Positions 1 through 23,995 of a stretch of DNA of 24,200 bases are shown in pieces; position 1 is the first letter of the stretch; each line of letters opens with the position of its first letter. Below the pieces are notes generated by a model, which worked only from the letters and a program-made list of their open reading frames with translations, was not told the origin of the DNA and made no database searches. Position numbers and translations under genes: made by a program. This stretch comes from Phoronis ovalis (Eukaryota > Phoronida > Phoronidae), in the NCBI GenBank assembly GCA_028565635.1, contig JAOXYB010069168.1, forward strand, positions 1 through 24,200, in the 5' to 3' direction.

Positions 1-591
1 GAAAAAGTATAATTTATCATGACTTTAGACAATTTGAGTAAAAAAAATAATCATTATTCAGACTGAGTCCAGTCTAAAGCATCTGTTATCTATCTTGCAG
101 TTAACCAATATATTAGACTCATGAATTTCTTTTTAAAATCTAAATTTTGGATTTTGATACATAACTTCTAGTTGTAACTAGATATTTGCTGCTAGGAATA
201 TAAGTGCTCTTCGAAATTTTCCAGCAAATCAATTTACACAATCACTGATATTTCTAAAAATTGAAGTGATATATTTGAATTCTGACTAAATTCTATAATG
301 CTAGTAATTTCATCGTGTTATTGCTATATAGCATTTTAACATTTTTTTTTAAATTTCAAAATATTGAGGGACCAAAATTATTTGATGTTAACTATGTATG
401 CAAACTCCCATACTATAGTTAAAAAGCTATGTTATCTTACTAGTTCTGAAATATATTTTATTTACTACTTCAGTTACTTCTTCAGAAATGGCTGCCTATT
501 GAAAGTAGATCAGAAAACTATGCTCGTCTCAAAGCTCTCAAGGGAAATAATAATTTAATTAATATTATGACCTTATACCTGATTAAAGTTC
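1..591 (+). other. Collagen IV intronic sequence, no exon seen
   Basis: AT-rich sequence. I looked for the first C4 repeat (HSQT, LWSGYS, SRCSVC-type motifs) and found none, so the preceding exon must lie outside the window. The open frame at 364-558 resembles no known protein. Confidence 0.6.
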
Positions 592-600
592 ATCTACTAT

Positions 601-759
601 CAGTCTGAATAAATCCATCCGTTAGTGTTCCGTACCTTCTCAGCTAACGTCTGGGCTTAACCACAGTCTTTCGAGATATTAAACAAAAATTGACTGTGGT
701 TAAGCCCAGACGTTAGTTGAGAGGGTACGGGACACTAACAGATGGATTTATTCAGGATG
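601..759. mobile_element. Foldback MITE-like DNA transposon with 9-bp target duplication
   Basis: Two 64-nt arms (605-668 and 692-755) are near-perfect reverse complements around a 23-nt loop, so the unit can fold into one long hairpin. It is flanked by an identical 9-bp direct repeat, ATCTACTAT, at 592-600 and 760-768. The outermost bases are CAGTCTGAAT and, reversed, CATCCTGAAT. A 9-bp target duplication with arms spanning the element fits a Mutator-like or similar non-autonomous element, but no family can be assigned from sequence alone. It sits in the collagen intron, 69 nt before exon A. Confidence 0.75.
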
Positions 760-828
760 ATCTACTATGTTCCACTTTTCTCTTACTTTTTCTTTGACCT
801 TCTTTTACTTCTCTACTTCCTAACACAG

Positions 829-915
829 GTGATGGCAATACATAGCCAGTCATATCGGGTTCCTGATTGTCCCCGTGGATGGATAGGGTTATGGATAGGT
901 TGGAGTTTAGCCATG
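829..915 (+). CDS. Collagen IV NC1 alternative exon A (29 codons)
   Basis: The exon is bounded by a pyrimidine-rich acceptor ending in CACAG at 828 and a GTAAGC donor at 916. It is 87 nt, phase 0 at both ends. It encodes VMAIHSQ, then [15 protein letters not shown]. Compared with exon B, 16 of 29 residues are identical, including the HSQ, PDCP and LWIG motifs and the single cysteine. It differs from the canonical form by W for Y in WIGYS and by LAM for FVM. No frameshift or stop is present, so a dead copy looks unlikely. Whether it is used as an alternative to exon B is inference. Confidence 0.8.
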
Positions 916-2210
916 GTAAGCCAAGAAAATGGCTTTAACTGATAACTTGGCTTCAAATAGCTTTTCCAAGGCTGCTGGGAAACTGGAAACTTGCCAAAAT
1001 CCAAGAATTTTGAAAATGGATTGTTTGGAGAATTTTTTTTTTAAATAAAAGTTGAAAAGCGAAAGTTTCCATATTTGCAGCAATTTTGACCCCATCCATG
1101 TTTAATAACATTTATAGCTTTCATTATAATTGTCAAGCATACAACATAGCTAAATGAAATATCCCATCTGGTACTGGTGTTATGTTTATTAAAATATCTA
1201 CTGCAAAAGTGAAAATATTTGTAAACAATAATATATACAAAGCAAAAAGCCAAATGTTATATCCAGTGTTAAAATGACTGAAGACTTATTATTGTTCATT
1301 TAGCTATGTTATATATTTTTCATATGCTTTTTATATGTTTTGTGGTGGGCTTGTACTAACTTCTGTGGCCCTCTGTTGGCTGCTTTTAGGTTATTGCTCT
1401 ACACAGTCAAACTGCACAAATCCCTGATTGCCCTCCTAACTGGAAGAGCTTATGGATTGGGTATAGTTTTGTAATGGTGAGTTGCTATCTGCATAAAAAA
1501 TATATATTTTCTGTGCTATCAAAGCTACAAATGATTTGCTTTTCGTACAGTTAAGATATTTTTCATTGTTGCTTTAAGCTTTCATTTGTTGCTTTCTCCG
1601 AAGTCTCCTGTGCACTCCTTCACATTATATTGTGTTGCACATATATTCACATTAACTGCAAATTCAGCTTGTTTTTGTGACCTGTTAACCAACTGGATTA
1701 GCACAAGTTTAATTTGTAGCTAAATAGAAGTAAAGTTTCGTATGTATCAAATATATTATATATAATAGATATGATGGACTTCTTGAAGAGATTATTTGCT
1801 TTGATACATATTTAGATGAACTGATCTTTATTTGGATATAAAATTTTTTAAAGAATGATAAATATAAATGCAATAATTATTTTGCTATAACATGTTTGCA
1901 TTTTATTTTAAAGCACACGGGTGCGGGGGCTGAAGGCACTGGGCAAAATCTACAATCCCCTGGTTCCTGTCTTGAAGAATTCCGAGCCTCACCATTTATA
2001 GAATGTCATGGAAGAGGACAATGTAATTATTATGCTACCACACTTAGCTTTTGGTTAGCAACTATAGACCAACGTGACCAGTTTAGTAAACCTATATCAG
2101 AAACACTAAAGGCAGGATCATTATTACGAAGGATAAGTCGATGTCAAGTTTGTATGAAAACAGCAGATGATATTAGGGGACGTATAAATGAGTTTGTTGG
2201 ACGAGGTTAA
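829..2210 (+). CDS. COL4A2: Type IV collagen alpha chain, 3' end (second half of NC1), 5'-partial
   Basis: Collagen IV forms the basement membrane network; its C-terminal NC1 domain (two C4 repeats) selects chains and assembles hexamers. Seen here are two alternative 87-nt exons (829-915, 1390-1476) followed by the terminal exon (1914-2210, stop TAA 2208-2210). The exons read HSQ...PDCP..W..LWIG, then [40 protein letters not shown] and ISRCQVCMK, which are hallmark motifs of the second C4 repeat. The HGRG-C-NYY and SFWLATI wording is closer, from memory, to even-class (alpha2-like) chains than to alpha1, so the symbol is a class-level call. The lysine in TLKAG matches the position that forms the sulfilimine cross-link in vertebrate NC1. 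The Gly-X-Y region and first C4 repeat are not in the window and must lie upstream. All junctions are phase 0 with GT-AG borders. Confidence 0.93.
1390..1476 (+). CDS. Collagen IV NC1 alternative exon B (29 codons, canonical form)
   Basis: The exon follows a TTTTAG acceptor (ends 1389) and precedes a GTGAGT donor (1477). It is 87 nt, phase 0 at both ends, exactly the length of exon A. It encodes VIALHSQ, IPDCP and LWIGYSFVM, which is nearly the textbook start of the second C4 repeat. It joins in frame to the terminal exon beginning HTGAGAEG. It is the likely default exon because it is closer to the family consensus. Confidence 0.9.
1914..2210 (+). CDS. Collagen IV NC1 terminal exon
   Basis: The acceptor AAAG ends at 1913. 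The exon encodes 98 residues from [10 protein letters not shown] to EFVGRG, then TAA. It carries the remaining conserved cysteines of the second C4 repeat (SPGSC, FIEC, GQC, SRC, VC) and the TLKAG lysine. After CQVCMK there is a 15-residue polar tail ([15 protein letters not shown] plus a final G), longer than the few residues usual after this motif in vertebrate chains. Confidence 0.95.
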   Translation, partial: HTGAGAEGTGQNLQSPGSCLEEFRASPFIECHGRGQCNYYATTLSFWLATIDQRDQFSKPISETLKAGSLLRRISRCQVCMKTADDIRGRINEFVGRG

Positions 2211-3950
2211 AATGTGAAAGTTACTTTTATAATTAATTTGGCTACACTAATAATTGTATTTTTCAAGGGTTATTTAGATTGTATAGTAAATATAATTTTA
2301 AAGATGAATAGGTTAATTCCTAGATATTAGATACTGTCAAAGAAATAAGTTCAGTATGCGTTTTGTGAAGTAAGATGGATCTATGGCTACTTCTTGTTAA
2401 GTGTGATCAAAATATTGGTTAAATTTCATTGCAATGGTCTCAACCTATTATCTCAGCAAGCAAGCACAAGGTATCCAGATGCATGATCACACTTTAGTAG
2501 CCAAAATTTTATTTCTTGTAATTGTCAGAAAGTATCGTGTACAAATATACATTTTGGAAAGCAGTATTATAAATGTGATTTGCGAGTTACTAATAATCTA
2601 TTCAAATCAGTCCTAAAGACAGTTGTTGAAAAGCTTTGAGGTGTTGACATGGCTCTACTTCCTTCTCTTGCCTTCAAGACTCAGTTTTGTTGAGATTGTA
2701 ACCATCCAGAACACATTCCTGTGCAGAATTTGCTTGAATCTTGCCTTAAACATCTTAAATAACAAGTTTTTCAAAGAGATATATGCTATCAAATTTGTAA
2801 ATGTGCTTCATATAGGAGTTTATGACATATTCTATGCTTCATAAACTAATCCTATACTTTGCCTGTTACGAAAATCATTCTTGCAGAGATAATTGTTTGG
2901 TACCATTGTATTACTTGTAAATGTACTGGGAAATTGCATAGAGTAATGGGTACAATGTCTATTGATTAGTTTGGTGGCCAGTATCCTTCAGATAATAAAT
3001 GGCTAAACTGGATTTATGATACAGCACCGATAATGTTTGAGACAACTGGACAAGCAGAGTCTGTAAATTTTCAAATCGCAGCAAATAAATTTAAACACCC
3101 TGCAAAATATATTGCGGATTTAATATAATTAGTACTATTTAGACATTTTTTATTAAAATTTTAAAGAGTTTACAAAATCCTAAAATGCCACATGTAACTT
3201 TGATTCTTTAAGTGAAATCTAAGTCAGAAAAAAGGTGTCGCTGGAGTAGCCAAAGATCTCACAAAGTGGCAGAGTATTTATGTACTATGAGGTCGACTCA
3301 TGAAGTGGTGCCTTTTTCAGGTTGCATTTTGGCTATTTTTTGCTGTACAAAAAGTTTGGTTGTCAACTGTTTGTATTGTCAAAGCATGTTTCATCACTGC
3401 CATTTTTTGAACATGTCATATTTATATTATATTTGAATTGTTATATGGATTGCAATGCTTCGTGCGTGTTTCCCCTAGCGCAGAATTCAATACTCATATT
3501 TATATGTTGCTCAAAATATTATCAAGGTATTTGGAGAATCTTGTAGAATGTGATTTGTAGTTCACATTACTTAGCTTTAAAAGCGGATAGAGCAGAGATG
3601 CAGTTTCATGTACTGTATATATACATTTTTATACATATTATTACAATTTTGCTGTAAAATATTTTAGCTATTTTGCCATTTTATATAAACCCAAGGCAAG
3701 AAGAATTGATGCTGTAACGAATTTAAAACACAATCACAGTATGTAGATACCAAAACACTCCAAAATAGTTTGTTGGTTTTTATGGTACATTTTAAATACT
3801 ACCTCATGTGCCACATTTAGACTTGCTAGCTTAGATCCCTTGGATCCATCATGCAGTGTTGTGCCACATCAGTATCCTTGAGCACAAGGATAAGCATGAT
3901 TTCAAAAAGGTGCTATTGTTATGCAATGAAATGAAATAAAATGGTATTAC
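2211..3950 (+). other. Collagen IV 3' UTR with poly(A) signal
   Basis: No convincing coding sequence occurs between the collagen stop and about 3950. An AATAAA at 3935-3940 is followed by a CA/A-rich cleavage context and then GT/T-rich sequence, so a UTR of about 1.7 kb is inferred. Upstream AATAAA hexamers at 2994-2999 and 3084-3089 could give a shorter UTR. A perfect 8-bp stem (TATCCTTG/CAAGGATA, 4-nt loop) lies at 3873-3892, shortly before the distal signal. Confidence 0.55.
3935..3940 (+). terminator. Collagen IV poly(A) signal AATAAA
   Basis: A canonical hexamer with a plausible cleavage site at about 3951 and a TGTGTTTATTGTC downstream element. It is chosen as the distal signal because the opposite-strand gene begins to its right. 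Not tested by transcript data. Confidence 0.5.
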
Positions 3951-4140
3951 CAAAAAAAAATGCTGTGTTTATTGTCTAAATCGGTTTTTAATCTGAATCG
4001 GGTGTGATCATCTTGAGAGTTGCTTGAGGAAGTGAATTATCAGTCAAATACAACAGTAAACTAGATAGCCTTTTAGCAAAGGCAGGGTTGCTCATATTGG
4101 CTTCTATGAATGTTAAATGACCAACTTACCTTTCAACATC

Positions 4141-4490
4141 ATTTTGACCCAAGGTCAGCAATGGCCTACCCTGGGGATGTCAAATATCATGTCCTTAACT
4201 ACAGACTTCAAGATATGGCTTAGTGAATTTTGGACGATCAATAAATTAATTGAAAAGATGCCAAAAAAAATCAAAAATCTTTAGTACCGAAATCTTCTCA
4301 AAAGATCATACTTCGTTGTAACTCAATACAACCATTTTAGAACATTTTACATTTTTTTTTAAATTTGACCTTTTGACCTCAAGGTCAACAATGGCCTACC
4401 TCAGGGATGCCACACATCAAGTTCCTAGCTGTAACCATCTTCGAGATATAGCTTGTTGAAAATTGGAAGAAAGAAATCATACAAAACCAA
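4141..4490. repeat. Two divergent copies of a ~100-bp repeat
   Basis: Copy 1 (about 4144-4230) and copy 2 (about 4374-4470) share the order GACC-AAGGTCA, CAATGGCCTACC, GGGATG, then AGATAT-GCTT and AATT-GGA, spaced about 236 bp apart. Both are followed by a TACCGAAAT word further on. They look like an old dispersed or tandem repeat in the spacer or 3' UTR region right of the collagen gene. Confidence 0.6.
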
Positions 4491-4860
4491 TAGGCTTGCT
4501 CCCTTGTAGGAGCAACCCTAATGATATGATTAAAATGATGCTCTGTAAAAAAGTTACCGAAATATGAAAAACAACTTAAATTATACACCTGTATTACAAA
4601 ATATATTCAAAACTGATCACCAAGGCATCATATATGATGATGTTCACTCCTATTATAGCTGTACAGTAACTCGCAACTGATGAAAGATGCCAAGATAACA
4701 TTTGAGCAAAAGCTAATTTTTGGTCTGGTAATGTCCTAATTTTGCCAATTAGATTTGAACATTGCCATCTATTCAGATACAGCATGTAAATTTCAATTGT
4801 ACAATGACGATTGCCTATTTGTAAAGTATAAAATACAATATGCTCGATTACAAGTATGTT

Positions 4861-20045
<15,185 letters not shown>

Positions 20046-20049
20046 TTTG

Positions 20050-21140
20050 TACTAATTTCCGAACATTATCGAAGTTACACGAATAATAACGATAATCGTC
20101 CTAGGAATCGGATTCCCCTGTTAGACAGACCTCGGGACTTACATAAGTCCCTTTTGGGAAAACTGGAGTACACTGCAAAAAGTGTAACTTTTGCTTTTAA
20201 AACTTATTCAGTCATATTTTGTCAAAAAAGACAAGTAATCAAAATCTGTAAATCATTGTGTGTTCGCACATAACTTAGGATGAAAGGAGATGGGTAAGTA
20301 AGATGTCTTTTTGCAGAGATTGTCAATGTAGCTGAGTAGATATTTAAATCAAGTTATATTCGGTAAAAATAGAATCTTAACTCTACAGGATCAAAAACAT
20401 GTAAATTCTTGTACTTTGTTTGATTATTGTAACAAAAAGTTTATCACCATGGTAACTCCAATGAATGGGCCTTACAGTAAAATAGCTGTAGCGGATGTAC
20501 CAGCGGGCGCAGAGGGCCCTGTTTCCCCCAAAAAATAAAAAGTTATGAATATTTAATTGTGACTAACAATTACAAATTATAATACATTTATACAAAATAT
20601 TTTGTATAAAGACCATTCGTTTTAACACTCTTGAGTCATTGATATTCATAATATAAACATTTCTGGTGTATTAGGCCATCAAACTGAATATTACATTTCA
20701 GTAATTATATAGATATCAATCGAATATGCAGCATTTTTTCTTAAAACCATGTAAATACACACAAAAAAATCTAGTGCGTATGTTGTTAAGCATTATACAT
20801 GATTATATACCTAAGTTGTTTACCCGGTGTATGCCTCAATCCTCAATCCAAAATTATTGACTAGCCCCCCCCCCCGACTTAAAAATGTGTCCTTTAGTAT
20901 TTATGTTATGTGAACAAAGACGTGGGACAAGTTAACACAAAACACATTTTATTGTCCAGATTAAACTACGTCGTGAGAAAAATGTTTAATTTAATTATGG
21001 CATCGTTGCTTTATTATTTATTTATTGTCTTCTTACAAATTGCAAAACAACGATGTGTCATCGACTACCATTATATTTAATACATCAGTGCAATTCTCCT
21101 ACTATTTTGTTTTAAACAATTCATTGAACATGTTTTTATA
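20050..21140. other. Spacer between U2SURP and the DUF229 gene
   Basis: It should contain the U2SURP 5' UTR and promoter at its left and the 3' UTR of the DUF229 gene at its right. Minus-strand AATAAA hexamers lie in the TTTATT-rich stretch 21010-21027. A C11 tract lies at 20865-20875. A locally GC-rich patch at 20493-20527 looks like a repeat fragment. No gene is seen. Confidence 0.5.
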
Positions 21141-21144
21141 TATT

Positions 21145-21150
21145 TTTATT
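21145..21150 (-). terminator. Poly(A) signal of the DUF229 gene
   Basis: The minus strand reads AATAAA 42 nt after the TGA stop (21194-21192). More copies lie at 21010-21027, so the 3' end could be short or about 180 nt long. Assignment is by position only. Confidence 0.45.
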
Positions 21151-21191
21151 CTCAAATATAGTCATAACATGTAAAACAACAACAAAAAAAA

Positions 21192-23243
21192 TCATACTGG
21201 TGCACGTTCTTTACAATAGCAGTAAGGTCTAAGATGAGGCTGCGTATCCATGATACAATGGGGTGCGTTTCCATACTTATTTATACGGCTGATAGCTCTG
21301 TCATCAGTTTCATAAATATTTTCTTTAATGTAACGACTTACAGTTCCTTCGAAACGCCCAAATCCCGGTTTTGTTTCTATAGTTACTTGATAAAAAATTT
21401 GATTCAGTTCCATATCATCCGATAAATCAGCTTCTCTTCCATCAAAGTCTTTGCTTTGTTTGTATTTTAGTACATTTTCGTTTGGACTATGTACCACTGC
21501 TTGGGTTACATTGTACAATTCAAGCTTGAAACATTTTCCTCTAAACTTTTCCGTAATTGAATTCATTTTATTAACTAACGCATTAGCAGCCGATATAACT
21601 TCATTATCATCTAATCTTATCGGTTTCCAGTTCAGACATGCGCACCAGTGTGGTTCAATGTCAGCGTCCTTACAAGTGCGTTCCTTTGGAATTTCTTTAA
21701 ATAAGCTTATTCCTCGTTTTCTAATGTCACCTTGTGCTGTACCAGTAAAATTGACAAGAGCTAAGAGTGTCTCGTGTATATCAAACGGTGTAGTTAGACG
21801 ACGAGCATTTGTCCGCATATTTTTCATAGCATCGGGATACTTGTTATGGAATGAATCAGGAAAGCGGAATGAGAAAAATGGCAAACGTTCTTCTAATTTT
21901 CCCTGTAAGGTACTTCTAATGTCATGAAACCTTGCACCATGATCACTCATCAGTATTAAAACAGTGTGATCTAAATAACCCTTTTCATGTAGAAAAATTA
22001 AAAATTCTTTTAAATCATCGTCTGCCCATTGTAAGTAACTACTACTTCCATGTGAATATTCAGAATGAAATCCGAACATAAATTTTGGTCTTTTTCCATA
22101 TACTCTGTATGTTTCTTTAAACCAGTTTATCATATTAACATGTCTCGGTAATGAACCTAAACAATATGGTCGATTTCTTCTATACATTTCTCTTTCTGCT
22201 AGAAGCTGAAATGGTCTACCATAATGATCTGTTGGTTGATTTTTAAATCCGAGCATTCGGTACTGAAATGTGCCGACTACAGCGCCATCTTCTGTCCACT
22301 GAGTAATATATCCGATATTTTTGAAACGCTTCCAAATCCACGGGTGCCCATCAACTTGTGTTCCATTGGGATGTCCTCGTCGTGCTTCTGGTAATTCCAT
22401 TTCCGTTTTTCCAGTGAGGATCGGTAATAATGCTTGAGGTGTACCATCGCCAACGATGTTGTATTCTTCTAGAACTGTGCCACCCAAAACATTTACAAAA
22501 TATTCATACGATTTCGGTAAATTTCTCATCCAAGACATTCTAGATACAGAATCAAAACCAAAAATAAGCACATCATATCCCAAAGAGGACTTTAGAAGAG
22601 GTAATTTCAAATGTCTGTTTAAAGTTTCTTCTGATGGTTTTATGCCCGACATTACATTTTGATACATTCCTTTGTTTTTTCCTTTACACCATATGATAAA
22701 GAAATCAGTAGGAATAGTTTCTCCATTTCTAATTGGAATTAATGTTTTCCCTAATACACTATCATCATCATCCCCACTAACTACTGGCACATATCGACAT
22801 TCTACTCCCTTGTATTTTTTCTCAGCTTCTTCAGTTATATAAAAGGTGCTGTTATATATATACACAATATTTTGCTCTCGTGTACATTGTAATTTATTAG
22901 CTATTTTTTTAAAGAATCCCGAAATTTCGGCGTCAAATGGATCTAATTCTGGATGTACACATAGCTGTCCTTCCTGCTTTAATCTATAGATTGCCTGTTG
23001 TTGTTTGTAAAATACACTTTTTGCAGGTGCTGTTATTATTACAGGATCAGAGTTTCGTAATAACGAGGCATCTTCGCTATTTATAATAACTAGTTGTGGT
23101 AACTTTAGACTCGACCTGGATCTGATGCCTAAAAATCCATGATTGCTTTTGAGCATATAAACCGAGAAGAAAATAAAACACAATATCGTTACATATCCAG
23201 TTTTCCGCCATCGCCGAGGCCATCGACAACAAAGGTGCAACAT
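21192..23243 (-). CDS. DUF229 family type II membrane protein (alkaline-phosphatase/sulfatase-like fold)
   Basis: An uninterrupted 683-codon frame. Residues 1-14 are basic (RWPRRWRK), followed by a hydrophobic segment about 16-31, giving a signal anchor with the rest lumenal or extracellular. Metal/nucleophile-type motifs of the alkaline phosphatase superfamily are visible: GFDSVSR (229-235, D231), GDGTPQ (265-270, T268), FHSEYSH (392-398), MSDHGAR (432-438, D434 and H435) and PFDIHETL (486-493, H490). Family placement rests on the DSVSR, GDGTPQ, WTEDG and SDHGARF wording typical of DUF229 (Pfam PF02995). Potential N-glycosylation sites are N131, N293, N498 and N578. A C-terminal cysteine-rich part (CACLNW, CYCKERAPV) follows the catalytic fold. 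Substrate is unknown. It is intronless, unlike its neighbours. A TATAAA on the minus strand at 23285-23280 lies 37 nt before the ATG. Confidence 0.9.
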   Translation of the reverse strand: MLHLCCRWPRRWRKTGYVTILCFIFFSVYMLKSNHGFLGIRSRSSLKLPQLVIINSEDASLLRNSDPVIITAPAKSVFYKQQQAIYRLKQEGQLCVHPELDPFDAEISGFFKKIANKLQCTREQNIVYIYNSTFYITEEAEKKYKGVECRYVPVVSGDDDDSVLGKTLIPIRNGETIPTDFFIIWCKGKNKGMYQNVMSGIKPSEETLNRHLKLPLLKSSLGYDVLIFGFDSVSRMSWMRNLPKSYEYFVNVLGGTVLEEYNIVGDGTPQALLPILTGKTEMELPEARRGHPNGTQVDGHPWIWKRFKNIGYITQWTEDGAVVGTFQYRMLGFKNQPTDHYGRPFQLLAEREMYRRNRPYCLGSLPRHVNMINWFKETYRVYGKRPKFMFGFHSEYSHGSSSYLQWADDDLKEFLIFLHEKGYLDHTVLILMSDHGARFHDIRSTLQGKLEERLPFFSFRFPDSFHNKYPDAMKNMRTNARRLTTPFDIHETLLALVNFTGTAQGDIRKRGISLFKEIPKERTCKDADIEPHWCACLNWKPIRLDDNEVISAANALVNKMNSITEKFRGKCFKLELYNVTQAVVHSPNENVLKYKQSKDFDGREADLSDDMELNQIFYQVTIETKPGFGRFEGTVSRYIKENIYETDDRAISRINKYGNAPHCIMDTQPHLRPYCYCKERAPV

Positions 23244-23891
23244 GATGTCTTCATTAAAATACGATCTCCGTTGAAAATCTTTATAAGAGCATCAAATTAG
23301 ATATGTTCTTTTCACTTCTAATCAATAAACGTCACTTTTTCAGATACGTAACCTCAAATTCTTCTTCCATTTTCAGATAACCCAATTAGTCCTCCAAGGA
23401 CCTTTGAGAAAAATATGGCGGTAAAAATATACGTGAATGTAGTTCTCAATACCCATACGTGTCTATGCCAATTAAGATAATGCGGTTCATCCTTGATGAG
23501 CTGAGCAGGCGAAATTAGATTTCCAATTTGCTCTTAGCTGTCTAAGATTTTAAAGAATCCTCATTATCATTACTCGGCAACATAAAATCTGTATAGCACA
23601 TGTTATACATCGCATATTTTATTATGTTATAAACCATACAAATGTTACTTTCAGCTAGCATATCTTAAAGAATTTAGATTTAATAGATTATGTAGCGTTA
23701 ATTTATTTATTAAATATACTATACTTTTTACCCTTAAATAGACCCTAAAGTTATTGTTTTCTATTAGCTTGCTTCATTTGCTTGATATCAAGTTACGCCA
23801 TTGGTTTATGGCAGCTGTCTACTGCAGTTCATTAAAAAAAATAAAACTCGCTAAACCTTTCCAGATTGCTTCTTACAGACTTGCTCAAGTC

Positions 23892-23899
23892 CTTGTGAA

Positions 23900-23937
<38 letters not shown>

Positions 23938-23995
23938 ATGTTTATTTCTCTTTTTTATGTCTTTTACATCAGTGTTTTTTTTTTAAGTTCACAAG
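23892..23995. repeat. Inverted repeat enclosing an A33 tract
   Basis: Arms of 21 nt (23892-23912, CTTGTGAACTT plus ten A; 23975-23995, its exact reverse complement) enclose 62 nt. An uninterrupted run of 33 A occupies 23903-23935. The flanking region 23244-24200 otherwise holds no gene that I can support. Confidence 0.8.

Noticed and set aside
364-558. Possible upstream collagen exon
   Set aside because: No Gly-X-Y repeat or C4 motif and no suitable acceptor/donor pair.
829-915. Exon A as a dead duplicate exon
   Set aside because: It keeps length, frame, both splice sites and all anchor residues, which argues against decay; expression still needs proof.
2434-2844. Two small plus-strand frames after the collagen stop
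   Set aside because: No recognisable motif or splice context; best explained as 3' UTR sequence open by chance.
21451-21927. 158-codon plus-strand open frame
   Set aside because: It lies antisense inside the DUF229 coding frame and resembles no known protein; it is a shadow of that gene.
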